14,103 nucleotides of DNA, taken from positions 1 through 14,103 of the forward strand of contig CAIZHO010000050.1 of the NCBI GenBank assembly GCA_903932805.1. The letters run 5' to 3'. The stretch is from an uncultured Roseiflexaceae bacterium. Lineage in GTDB: Bacteria > Chloroflexota > Chloroflexia > Chloroflexales > Roseiflexaceae. The notes below the pieces were generated by a model. It did no database searches, was not told the DNA's origin, and saw nothing but the letters and a program-made list of their open reading frames with translations. Both the position numbers and the translations under genes were made by a program. This document shows positions 6,791-12,797 of the stretch, piece after piece (positions within the stretch are counted from its first letter, which is position 1; each line of letters starts with the position of its first letter).

Positions 6791-7849
6791 TTATCTTGGA
6801 ACAAACGACGTATCTGCGTTCAACCGGCGCACAAACGCTGCAATCAACTTGGCAGCATTGAGTGCATCGTTGATGTCGATCATCTCGTTGGGCGAGTGCA
6901 TATAGCGATTGGGGATCGAAATAACCGCTGTCGCAACACCGCCGCGGGCCGTGTGAATGGCATCGGCATCGGTTGCGGTGCGTGATGGGTTCGCCTGGAT
7001 GCAGAACGGGATGTTGTTGGCTTCGGCGGTTTCGATCAGCATTTCGACCAACAATGGCGCATTGGCCGACCCGCGCGTCAACACCGGGCCACCACCAATG
7101 GTGATGTCACCTTGCGAGTTGCGGCTGGCATTGGGGTGATCGGTGGCAAAGGTCACATCCACTGCGATAGCCACATGTGGGTCATACGAAAAAGCCGAAG
7201 TCCGTGCGCCGGCGAAAGTGATTTCTTCTTGGGCGGTTGCAACCGCTGCAACACTCGCATGCGGCCGGTCCGCCGCCAACAGACGCAGTGCTTCGAGCAC
7301 CACAAACGCTCCGATACGGTTGTCGACGCCACGCCCGATAATCCGGCCATTGGCCAATACCAGTGGATCTGCGTCGATGACCGCTGACGCACCGACACGC
7401 ACCAACGCATTGGCTTCGGCCAACGAGGTCGCTCCAATGTCGATCCACAAATCTTCGATTTTCGAGACCTTGGTGCGGTCGTCAGGCGTCATCAAGTGAA
7501 TCGGTTTTTTGCCGATGACCCCACGGACCACGCCGTTCCGACCCAGGATGCGGATGCGCTGACCGACCAACACCTGACTATCCCAGCCACCGATGGGTTG
7601 GAAGTAGCAGAACCCCTTGTCGTCGATGTGCGAAATCATCAAGCCGATTTCGTCGATGTGTCCTGCCAACAAGACGCGTGGCTCGCCGCCATCAACGGCA
7701 GCGTACGAGCTCCCGAGCACATCACCCCAGACCCGATCAGCAAAGCTTTGGGCCTCATGGCGCCATACGCGCGATGCCGCTATCTCGTCACCCGAGGGGC
7801 TCGTGGTCCCCAACAACCGCATCAAACAATCACGTGCGCTGTCACTCAT
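6791..7849 (-). CDS. M42 family metallo-aminopeptidase
   Basis: A 352-aa cytosolic co-catalytic metallopeptidase of the M42 (PepA/FrvX/TET) family, which trims peptides from the N-terminus in large oligomers; usual length is 340-360. All metal and catalytic residues are visible: H64 and D66 in AGHIDEIG, D176 in GRGVDNRIGA, E208 (general base) and E209 in AQEEITFAGA, D231 in AVDVTFA, H318 in RYMHSPNE. The GRGVDNR and MHSPNE motifs are diagnostic. ATG at 7849 has AGAAAGG about six bases upstream. It lies 62 bp behind the PHP gene on the same strand, so the two may be co-transcribed, although a weak promoter is possible between them. Members have sometimes been annotated as endoglucanases or deblocking aminopeptidases; the peptidase role is better supported. 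Substrate preference cannot be read from the sequence. Confidence 0.93.
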   Translation of the reverse strand: MSDSARDCLMRLLGTTSPSGDEIAASRVWRHEAQSFADRVWGDVLGSSYAAVDGGEPRVLLAGHIDEIGLMISHIDDKGFCYFQPIGGWDSQVLVGQRIRILGRNGVVRGVIGKKPIHLMTPDDRTKVSKIEDLWIDIGATSLAEANALVRVGASAVIDADPLVLANGRIIGRGVDNRIGAFVVLEALRLLAADRPHASVAAVATAQEEITFAGARTSAFSYDPHVAIAVDVTFATDHPNASRNSQGDITIGGGPVLTRGSANAPLLVEMLIETAEANNIPFCIQANPSRTATDADAIHTARGGVATAVISIPNRYMHSPNEMIDINDALNAAKLIAAFVRRLNADTSFVPR

Positions 7850-7878
7850 GGCGTTGCCTTTCTGTAGCGAATGCAGAC

Positions 7879-7908
7879 ATTATCCACTATTTCGCTCTCA
7901 CCGGGCAA
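7879..7908 (-). promoter_or_regulatory. Weak promoter candidate for the M42 gene
   Basis: On the minus strand TTGCCC (7908-7903), an 18-base spacer and GATAAT (7884-7879) lie 30 bp ahead of the M42 ATG. The match is moderate, so M42 could be transcribed from here or simply with the PHP gene upstream. Confidence 0.3.
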
Positions 7909-7911
7909 AAC

Positions 7912-8619
7912 CTAGGCGCGCACGGCCCAGGGGTTGAGAGTCCGCGTCAGCAAGCGGGCTCCGGCTTCGGCCATATCGCCCCACGACCAGTGGCGCCCCG
8001 CCGCAATCGTGCGATGCTGCGCAATCGCCGTGCGCAAATCTGCAGCCGAAGCGCCAGCGAACGTCGTATATCCATAGCCGATCGTCGTCACACAATGCGA
8101 ATCGCTGCCACCGATAACCGGCAACCCGAGCACCGTTGCCGCTGCGGCTGCCTGGGTGTTGGCTGCACGTGGGCGTAGGCTGGCATTGAGCGATTCGATG
8201 GCGTCGAATTGCCATTCGGGCGTGCTGCCCGCGGCCCGTCGGAGCAACCCTGCCCGACCACACGAACGCACCATCCAGTCATAGGGGTGCGCCGCCACGG
8301 CCAATCCACCTTGTTCGTGGATGGCCCGGATCGTGTCTGCAGTGCTGTAGCCAGGGGCGATGCGGTCCTGGATGAAGTAGGCCAAAATGTGGCCGTCACG
8401 CGACGAGATTTCTTCGCCGATGATGACCTGCAGGCGCGTGCCTTCGGCGGCTGCCGCAGCCCGTTTGGCCCCGTGTATTTGGTCGTGATCGGTGATGGCA
8501 ATCATCGTCACTGATGTATGCGCCAGCGTATAGGCAATCACGTCTTCGGGGCTTGCATGTCCGTCACTGATGGTGGTATGGACGTGCAAATCGGCAATGT
8601 GCATCTGGTGTGTATGCAT
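7912..8619 (-). CDS. PHP-domain metal-dependent phosphoesterase (TrpH/YciV-like)
   Basis: A 235-aa soluble protein made almost wholly of one PHP domain, a metal-dependent phosphoesterase fold. Stand-alone relatives include 3',5'-nucleoside bisphosphate phosphatase and the 5'-3' exoribonuclease RNase AM (YciV/TrpH). Motifs in order: DLHVHTTISDG (H12, H14, D19), AITDHDQIHG (D44, H45), GEEIS (E69), DGHILAYF (H77), AAHPYD (H111), GGSDSH (D173, H175). The metal-ligand set appears complete. ATG at 8619 is chosen over a GTG at 8631 because GGAGG sits five bases before it. The gene is divergent from the SIS gene, with 197 bp and a paired-box operator candidate between them, and upstream of M42. The exact substrate (nucleotide, RNA or sugar phosphate) is not resolved. 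Confidence 0.9.
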   Translation of the reverse strand: MHTHQMHIADLHVHTTISDGHASPEDVIAYTLAHTSVTMIAITDHDQIHGAKRAAAAAEGTRLQVIIGEEISSRDGHILAYFIQDRIAPGYSTADTIRAIHEQGGLAVAAHPYDWMVRSCGRAGLLRRAAGSTPEWQFDAIESLNASLRPRAANTQAAAAATVLGLPVIGGSDSHCVTTIGYGYTTFAGASAADLRTAIAQHRTIAAGRHWSWGDMAEAGARLLTRTLNPWAVRA

Positions 8620-8662
8620 TACTTCCTCCACTGAAAACTCACTCTCAGCATGGCACAGCAGT

Positions 8663-8701
8663 GTTAACGTTCATTGCAACCCATCGCACAGTTGCGTTAA
8701 C
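8663..8701. promoter_or_regulatory. Inverted-repeat operator candidate between the PHP and SIS genes
   Basis: GTTAACG (8663-8669) is mirrored by CGTTAAC (8695-8701), with centres 32 bp apart, about three helical turns. Each arm contains the palindrome GTTAAC, and GCAAC/GTTGC elements repeat just inside the arms. The site lies 44-82 bp ahead of the PHP start. The regulator is unknown; no regulator gene is adjacent. Confidence 0.4.
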
Positions 8702-8781
8702 CGCACAAAAAACTCTCACGCAGACGCCTGTCCCGTCAGCGACCGGTACCGCCCGGCAGTCTTGGCTGTGCGTGCATCAGG

Positions 8782-8787
8782 TATACT
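8782..8787 (+). promoter_or_regulatory. -10 candidate (TATACT) for the SIS gene
   Basis: TATACT lies 29 bp before the ATG at 8817, a geometry like that of the 4067 promoter. No good -35 hexamer is present at 16-18 bp, so an activator may be needed if this is real. Confidence 0.35.
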
Positions 8788-8816
8788 GGCCAAAACAGTG
8801 CATCACGAGGTACCCA

Positions 8817-9857
8817 ATGGCACACACCCTCCTCGATCAAGAGATACACAGCCAACCCGATACCATCCGTGCAGTCCTCAGCCAATCAGCGCACACTGCG
8901 GCTGTTGCAGCGCACATCATCACACACGATCCCTATGCGGTATTCATCGCAGCCCGTGGGACATCCGACAATGCAGCACGCTACGCCCAATATCTGTTCG
9001 GCATGATGCTCCAACTCCCGGTCGGTCTCGCGACTCCGTCGTTGACGACCCTTTACGGTGTCGCATTGCGTTTTCGCCAGGCGCTCGTGCTGGGCATTTC
9101 GCAATCAGGGCGTTCACCCGATATCTGTGAGTACGTCGCGAGTGCACGCCGCCAATCGGCACTCACCGTCGCCATCACCAACAAGCCGGATTCACCGCTT
9201 GCGCAGGCGGCCGCCTATCATCTCGACATCACTGCCGGGATCGAGCAGAGCGTAGCTGCAACCAAGACCTACACCAATCAACTGGCCACCATTGCCCTGT
9301 TGACGGGGCATCTCGCCGGTGACGGTCGCTTGCTTGACGCCCTCGACGAACTCCCCGATGTGCTTGCCGGGGTGCTTGCAATCCCGCAGGCGACCATCGA
9401 TGCGGCAGCACAACTCATTGCATCCGGATCTGCGGCGATGAGTATTGGGCGTGGGTTGCAGTACGCAACCGCACTCGAGGCGGCCCTCAAAATCAAAGAA
9501 CTCAGCGGATTGCCGGTCGAGGGGTACTCATCGGCCGATGTGCTGCACGGACCGGTCACTACCGTCGAACGGCACTTCCCGGTCATGCTGAGCGGTGATA
9601 CCGGCGTCAGCCACCACGACACCGCCCAGCTCATCGCACGCGTCCGTGCAGCCGGCGCACGTATCGTGGTCGCGAGTTCGTCGCGCGATCACTGCAGTGC
9701 CGCCGATGTCGCGCTGCCCATCCCCGTCTGCGACGAACGGCTCGCACCCATCGCGACCATCATTGCCTGGCAACGTGTCGCTGCAGCAACCGCCGCTTCC
9801 CGCGGGCGCGACGCAAATGCACCGATTGGGTTGAACAAAGTCACCGAAACACGCTGA
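8817..9857 (+). CDS. Double-SIS aminosugar-phosphate isomerase/deaminase (GlmS isomerase-like, NagB-II type)
   Basis: A 346-aa protein with two SIS domains, matching the isomerase half of GlmS but lacking the N-terminal glutaminase. Such stand-alone proteins are usually glucosamine-6-phosphate deaminases (NagB-II) or related ketoamine-phosphate deglycases, so it probably converts glucosamine-6-P to fructose-6-P and ammonia. Motifs: ARGTSDNAA at 46-54, GISQSGRSPD at 93-102, EQSVAATKTYTNQ at 143-155 (the ExSVAxTK signature), GRGLQYATALEAALKIKELS at 211-230, EGYSSADVLHGP at 235-246 with the conserved Glu and His, and the C-terminal GLNKVTETR. ATG at 8817 is chosen because GAGG (8807-8810) is six bases upstream; the frame is open further upstream but has no such site. 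It is convergent with the cupredoxin genes. AgaS or FrlB-like activity is an alternative. Confidence 0.85.
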   Translation: MAHTLLDQEIHSQPDTIRAVLSQSAHTAAVAAHIITHDPYAVFIAARGTSDNAARYAQYLFGMMLQLPVGLATPSLTTLYGVALRFRQALVLGISQSGRSPDICEYVASARRQSALTVAITNKPDSPLAQAAAYHLDITAGIEQSVAATKTYTNQLATIALLTGHLAGDGRLLDALDELPDVLAGVLAIPQATIDAAAQLIASGSAAMSIGRGLQYATALEAALKIKELSGLPVEGYSSADVLHGPVTTVERHFPVMLSGDTGVSHHDTAQLIARVRAAGARIVVASSSRDHCSAADVALPIPVCDERLAPIATIIAWQRVAAATAASRGRDANAPIGLNKVTETR

Positions 9858-9865
9858 TTTGGACA

Positions 9866-9896
9866 CAAAACGCCCGTTGCACCAGGTGCAACGGGC
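9866..9896 (-). terminator. Intrinsic terminator of the cupredoxin cluster
   Basis: Perfect 12-bp arms (9872-9883 and 9885-9896) surround a single central base; sterically the hairpin has about a 5-base loop. On the minus strand the stem is followed by G and four T. It ends the last cupredoxin gene, whose stop codon is 12 bp away. On the plus strand there is no T-run, but the stem may also serve the convergent SIS gene. Confidence 0.7.
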
Positions 9897-9907
9897 AAAA
9901 CCACGTG

Positions 9908-10348
9908 TTATTGGACGGTCAAGACACCGCGCATCCCACCGGCGAGATGCCCAGGGAACGAGCAGAAATAGAAATACGTCCCCGCCGACGGCACGGTGAA
10001 CGAAAAATCTTTGATGGTCTGCGATTGGAGCAACGGCGAATGTGCATACATCCCCGTCATGTCGGCTGGGATGTAGTCACCGGCTGCGCCGGCTGCCTGT
10101 GCAGCCTCGTTTACTGCCTGGAGCGTTGCTTCGTTGCCGTCCACCAAAATGTAGTTATGCGGCAAATTCGATGGATTTTCGAACGTCAGCGTGACCGTGC
10201 TGGTGGCAGACAATGCCATCCGCTTGGGATAAAATGCCAAATCTGTGTCACGGGCGCGGATGGTCAGTGCGGGCGGACCGTTGCCGCAGGCCATGAGCGC
10301 ACTGATACCACAGACAATCAACACACGACGAAGCCATATCGTAACCAT
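9908..10348 (-). CDS. Auracyanin-like lipoprotein cupredoxin (copy A)
   Basis: A 146-aa blue-copper protein predicted to be lipid-anchored outside the membrane. The signal is MVTIWLRRVLIVCGISALMAC with a lipobox LMAC and Cys21 as lipidated residue. The cupredoxin domain fills about 27-146. Copper ligands are H64 (LPHNYIL), C129, H134 (CSFPGH) and M139 (GGMRGVLTVQ); the 65-5-5 spacing is that of auracyanin. It would carry one electron between membrane complexes, as auracyanin does in Chloroflexus between alternative complex III and the reaction centre or an oxidase. ATG at 10348 is preferred over ATG at 10372 because it puts the lipobox Cys at 21, exactly as in copy B; neither has a strong ribosome-binding site. 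It is last of three tandem copies, 83 bp after copy B. The physiological partner is inferred, not shown. Confidence 0.87.
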   Translation of the reverse strand: MVTIWLRRVLIVCGISALMACGNGPPALTIRARDTDLAFYPKRMALSATSTVTLTFENPSNLPHNYILVDGNEATLQAVNEAAQAAGAAGDYIPADMTGMYAHSPLLQSQTIKDFSFTVPSAGTYFYFCSFPGHLAGGMRGVLTVQ

Positions 10349-10431
10349 TTGCAACTGCTTTCTGTTGCCCATCAAGAAACAAACACCTGGGTAGGGAGGA
10401 TTTTTGCGGTGTACCCGCGGACTCAACCCAA

Positions 10432-10872
10432 TTACTCCACCGTCAACACACCACGCATGCCGCCTTCGAGATGCGCCGGGTAGGTGCAGAAGTAGATGTA
10501 CGTTCCTGCTGCTGGCGCAACGAACGTCACGACTTCCGTCGTGCCTGCAACCAACAATGCACTCTGCGCAATCATGCCCGGCACCCCTACGGGGATGTAC
10601 CCGCCTGCGTCGCCCGCCGCATCACCGGCCGCGTCGACTGCAAGTAACGTCGCTTCGTCGCCGTTCACCAAGATGAAGTTATGCGAAAAAGCTGAGTTGT
10701 TTTCGAACGTCAACACCACCGTCGATCCCGCCGCAACACGCAACGTAGCAGGTTGATACGCCAGCTCCGACCCTTCGGCACGCACCGTCAACGGCGTCCC
10801 TTGGCTGGCGCACCCCATGACCAGCAACCCACACAGTACCAATGCAATCCCACGAACGAAACGCTTGCCCAT
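10432..10872 (-). CDS. Auracyanin-like lipoprotein cupredoxin (copy B)
   Basis: A 146-aa lipoprotein cupredoxin. The signal is MGKRFVRGIALVLCGLLVMGC with lipobox VMGC and Cys21; hardly any linker separates the anchor from the copper domain. Ligands are H64 (FSHNFILVNG), C129, H134 and M139, spaced 65-5-5 as in auracyanin. Oddities: the copper loop reads CTYPAH where copies A and C have PGH, and IAQS replaces the IAH/YAH found in the other two, so its redox potential or partner may differ. ATG at 10872 has GAGAG about nine bases upstream; an in-frame GTG directly before it is also possible. The frame extends further upstream, across the terminator hairpin of copy C, which cannot be coding here. 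Probably co-transcribed with copy A. No strong promoter seen in 10873-10958. Confidence 0.87.
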   Translation of the reverse strand: MGKRFVRGIALVLCGLLVMGCASQGTPLTVRAEGSELAYQPATLRVAAGSTVVLTFENNSAFSHNFILVNGDEATLLAVDAAGDAAGDAGGYIPVGVPGMIAQSALLVAGTTEVVTFVAPAAGTYIYFCTYPAHLEGGMRGVLTVE

Positions 10873-10950
10873 CACTACTACTCTCAGCCACTCCGGATAC
10901 GTTGTCGTTTGACTCGTCGGAGGGATAGCGTAGCGTAGCACAAGTACAGC

Positions 10951-10989
10951 AAACAAAAACGACCTCCGACGCAATGCGTCGGAGGTCGT
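10951..10989 (-). terminator. Strong intrinsic terminator after cupredoxin copy C
   Basis: A perfect 15-bp inverted repeat (10959-10973 and 10975-10989) with one central base lies 10 bp after the stop codon of copy C. On the minus strand it is followed by a T-rich tail (TTTTTGTTT, 10959-10951). It should make copy C monocistronic and set the expression of copies B and A apart from it. Confidence 0.85.
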
Positions 10990-10999
10990 CGTGAACGTC

Positions 11000-11467
11000 T
11001 TAGTTGACGGTCAACACACCCTTCATGCCACCGCCGTAATGCCCTGGGTAGGTGCATACGAAGGTGTAGGTGCCGGCGGCTGGAGCGGTGAACTCAATCG
11101 TCTCGCTGCCACCTGGGGCCAACAAAGCGGTGTGTGCAATCATGGTCGATGCGTCAGCGGGCACGTAGCCAGCGGCATCGCCTGCTTCTGCACCGGCTTC
11201 GTCGACTGCGGTTGCGACATCATCACCACCGTTGACGATGATGAGGTTGTGGCTCTGTGCGGTCGAGTTGTTCTTGAAGGTCAGGGTGACCTTTTCGCCG
11301 GCCTTTGCCGTCAACGCGACATTGTTGAAGGCCAGGTTCTCGCCGTCGGAACCGACTTCGAGGGCGCCGTTGGCTGCGCCGCTGCTTGCGCCACCGCCAC
11401 ATGCTGCCAATGCCATTGCACTGACCAACAGTACGCTGACTGCAAATGCACGTACAGAAATCTTCAT
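11000..11467 (-). CDS. Auracyanin-like lipoprotein cupredoxin (copy C)
   Basis: A 155-aa lipoprotein cupredoxin and the most auracyanin-like of the three. The signal peptide MKISVRAFAVSVLLVSAMAL ends in lipobox LAAC with Cys23, followed by a Gly/Ser/Ala tether (GGGASSGAANG). The copper domain runs about 36-155. Ligands are H73 (QSHNLIIVNGG), C138, H143 (CTYPGH) and M148 (GGMKGVLTVN), again 65-5-5. Family knowledge: auracyanins are single-copper electron carriers on the outer face of the membrane in filamentous anoxygenic phototrophs. ATG at 11467 has GAGGAG six bases upstream, an ideal site. A near-consensus promoter, a leader palindrome and a strong terminator surround it, so it is probably the highly expressed member of the trio. 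A homologous non-phototrophic respiratory role is possible. Confidence 0.92.
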   Translation of the reverse strand: MKISVRAFAVSVLLVSAMALAACGGGASSGAANGALEVGSDGENLAFNNVALTAKAGEKVTLTFKNNSTAQSHNLIIVNGGDDVATAVDEAGAEAGDAAGYVPADASTMIAHTALLAPGGSETIEFTAPAAGTYTFVCTYPGHYGGGMKGVLTVN

Positions 11468-11491
11468 AAGTTTCTCCTCTTGGATAAAGCG

Positions 11492-11503
11492 CTTCCCGGG
11501 AAG
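11492..11503. promoter_or_regulatory. 12-bp palindrome in the leader of cupredoxin copy C
   Basis: CTTCCCGGGAAG is a perfect palindrome about 13-25 bases after the predicted transcription start of copy C. It could be a repressor site or a small leader hairpin. Nothing in the window identifies a binder. Confidence 0.3.
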
Positions 11504-11514
11504 GGATTCCAGTA

Positions 11515-11547
11515 GCACGTGTATATTATCACAATCTCGGCACGTGT
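11515..11547. promoter_or_regulatory. Paired GCACGTGT boxes bracketing the copy C promoter -10
   Basis: GCACGTGT occurs at 11515-11522 and again at 11540-11547, same orientation, 25 bp apart. One covers the transcription start side and the other overlaps the -35. Each has the palindromic core CACGTG. Placement on both sides of the -10 suggests a repressor or redox/copper-responsive regulator, but the binder is unknown. Confidence 0.4.
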
Positions 11548-11550
11548 CAA
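11523..11550 (-). promoter_or_regulatory. Strong sigma-70 promoter of cupredoxin copy C
   Basis: The minus strand carries TTGACA (11550-11545), a 16-base spacer and TAATAT (11528-11523). Transcription would start near 11516, giving a leader of about 49 bases. This is the best -35/-10 pair in the window. Confidence 0.7.
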
Positions 11551-11563
11551 AAGATTGTCGATA

Positions 11564-12124
11564 TCAATCCGCTATGACATCCATCGCCAACACATCGATA
11601 CGCGGGCGACGGACCGTCACCCAGTCACCGACCGCGAGCTGATGGGTCCCCAACAATTGACCCAAATCGGCTGCGGTCGCATGGGTACGCACTCCTACCG
11701 TGCCCACGCCGATATCTATCACATACTCACAATACAAAGACTCGTAGGGCAACGGTGTTTCAGGGACCTCCCACACCGCGACCTGCGTCACCCGACCATG
11801 TACCAAGGGCGCGCCCGCAATGCCACCCGCCACCGGCTCGAATCCGAGCTTATGTGGTCCGCTCTGGAGCCGGAACTGACTCAGCAACAACACCAACTGC
11901 GCACGGACAACCGTCCCCTCCGCGAGGGCACCACAGCGATGATGGCGATCGACCACGGGCAATCGGTAAGACGGTGCAGTCCAGGCTGCCCCGTCCGTCG
12001 GTACTGCCGCAGTCAGGAGCCAATGTGTGGGCAGGTAGCGTCGCCCGTCGGTGTGGAGTTCGCCGGGCTCGTAGTGGGTATAGACGCAGCGAAAATCCAG
12101 TGCGTCGGTCGCAGCAAAACGCAT
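11564..12124 (-). CDS. Hypothetical protein, translationally coupled to a PH-domain gene
   Basis: A 186-aa soluble protein I do not recognise. It has no signal peptide or membrane segment. It looks beta-rich, with alternating hydrophobic residues (FRCVYTHYEPGELH, then VAVWEVPETPLPY and YCEYVIDIGVGTVGVRTHA) and a C-terminal stretch LAVGDWVTVRRPRIDVLAM that is reminiscent of an OB-like or small barrel strand, without a motif to prove it. It begins with ATG at 12124, overlapping the stop of the upstream gene as TAATG, and has AAGGA a few bases before, so translation is coupled to that gene. The stop at 11566-11564 lies 14 bp before the -35 of the next gene with no clear terminator. The coupling suggests it works with the PH-domain membrane protein. 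Confidence 0.75.
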   Translation of the reverse strand: MRFAATDALDFRCVYTHYEPGELHTDGRRYLPTHWLLTAAVPTDGAAWTAPSYRLPVVDRHHRCGALAEGTVVRAQLVLLLSQFRLQSGPHKLGFEPVAGGIAGAPLVHGRVTQVAVWEVPETPLPYESLYCEYVIDIGVGTVGVRTHATAADLGQLLGTHQLAVGDWVTVRRPRIDVLAMDVIAD

Positions 12125-12678
12125 TAGGCATCCTTCTTTTGCGTCAACGCTTCACGCAGTGCGCCGACAAAAGCAAACGGCAGCAGTGGGCTCACTACCA
12201 GCATCGGCGCGCCCCGCCGGGCTATGGCGACTGTCTTGTCGCGGTCTGTTGCGTACGCAAAAAACCGCCCGTAGCGCTCCGAGATGAACGGCCCCTGATA
12301 GCCAAATACCCCTGCATTAAAGGCAAATCGCGTCGCGCGCATATCTGCGGCCACCGGCAAGACCGTCACTGCTTCGATGGTCTCGTAGCCGATGCGGACC
12401 GCCCGCTGCCAGCGGCGTTCAATCACCAGCGCGTCGGTCTCGATCCGGATCTGGGTGGGCATCCCTGCCCACGACAAGACCAAGAACGTTAAAAATCCCG
12501 CAGCCACTGCAGCGCAGACCAACGCACCATAGAATGCAAGGGGGTACATGAGCAAACCACTCAACGCGAGGAACAATGCTGGCAGGGTCGAAATCCCACC
12601 CACCAACACGAATCCCTGTGTCAGCCGTTGACTGATTGCATCGAGCGGTGCACAAACAGCGATTTGAGGCTTCTGCAT
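12124..12678 (-). CDS. Bacterial PH-domain membrane protein
   Basis: A 184-aa protein with two close hydrophobic helices (about 22-44 and 48-71) and a cytoplasmic domain of about residues 76-178 resembling the bacterial PH domains of the PF10882 type. Support: an initial strand IRIETDALVIERR, then IGYETIEAVTVLP, an RFAFNAGVFGYQG region, FFAYATDRDKTVAIARRG, and the end VVSPLLPFAFVGALREAL, which has the family's hallmark order (A-T-x-R-x-x-x-V-x-I, then V-S-P and the final helix). Such proteins are usually of unknown function. ATG at 12678 is chosen because AAAGGA lies six bases upstream; ATG at 12684 would abut that site. Its stop overlaps the next start (TAATG). It is divergent from purL. Confidence 0.8.
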   Translation of the reverse strand: MQKPQIAVCAPLDAISQRLTQGFVLVGGISTLPALFLALSGLLMYPLAFYGALVCAAVAAGFLTFLVLSWAGMPTQIRIETDALVIERRWQRAVRIGYETIEAVTVLPVAADMRATRFAFNAGVFGYQGPFISERYGRFFAYATDRDKTVAIARRGAPMLVVSPLLPFAFVGALREALTQKKDA

Positions 12679-12710
12679 GCACATTCCTTTGTATTCCCAA
12701 AACAGTTTTT

Positions 12711-12719
12711 ATCATACCA
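12711..12719 (-). promoter_or_regulatory. Extended -10 promoter for the PH-domain pair
   Basis: The minus strand reads TGGTATGAT, a TGn-extended -10, 32 bp before the ATG at 12678. The -35 is poor, as is normal for extended -10 promoters. It is back-to-back with the purL promoter. Confidence 0.5.
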
Positions 12720-12734
12720 TATCGGCTCGAATGC

Positions 12735-12764
12735 TTGACCATCGTGCGCCAAAACCGCTATACT
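12735..12764 (+). promoter_or_regulatory. purL promoter
   Basis: TTGACC (12735-12740), an 18-base spacer and TATACT (12759-12764) place the transcription start near 12771. That leaves a leader of about 27 bases, too short for a purine riboswitch. A ribosome-binding site GAGG (12789-12792) follows. Confidence 0.6.
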
Positions 12765-12797
12765 GAAGGCTATTGATTGCCGCAGAGCGAGGTATGT

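Noticed and set aside
10388..10417. Inverted repeat between cupredoxin copies B and A as a terminator or promoter
   Set aside because: Only 5-bp arms (GGGTA/TACCC) around a long loop with no T-run after it; no convincing signal.
12765..12797. Purine riboswitch ahead of purL
   Set aside because: The predicted leader is about 27 bases, too short for a riboswitch aptamer, and no conserved aptamer core is seen.
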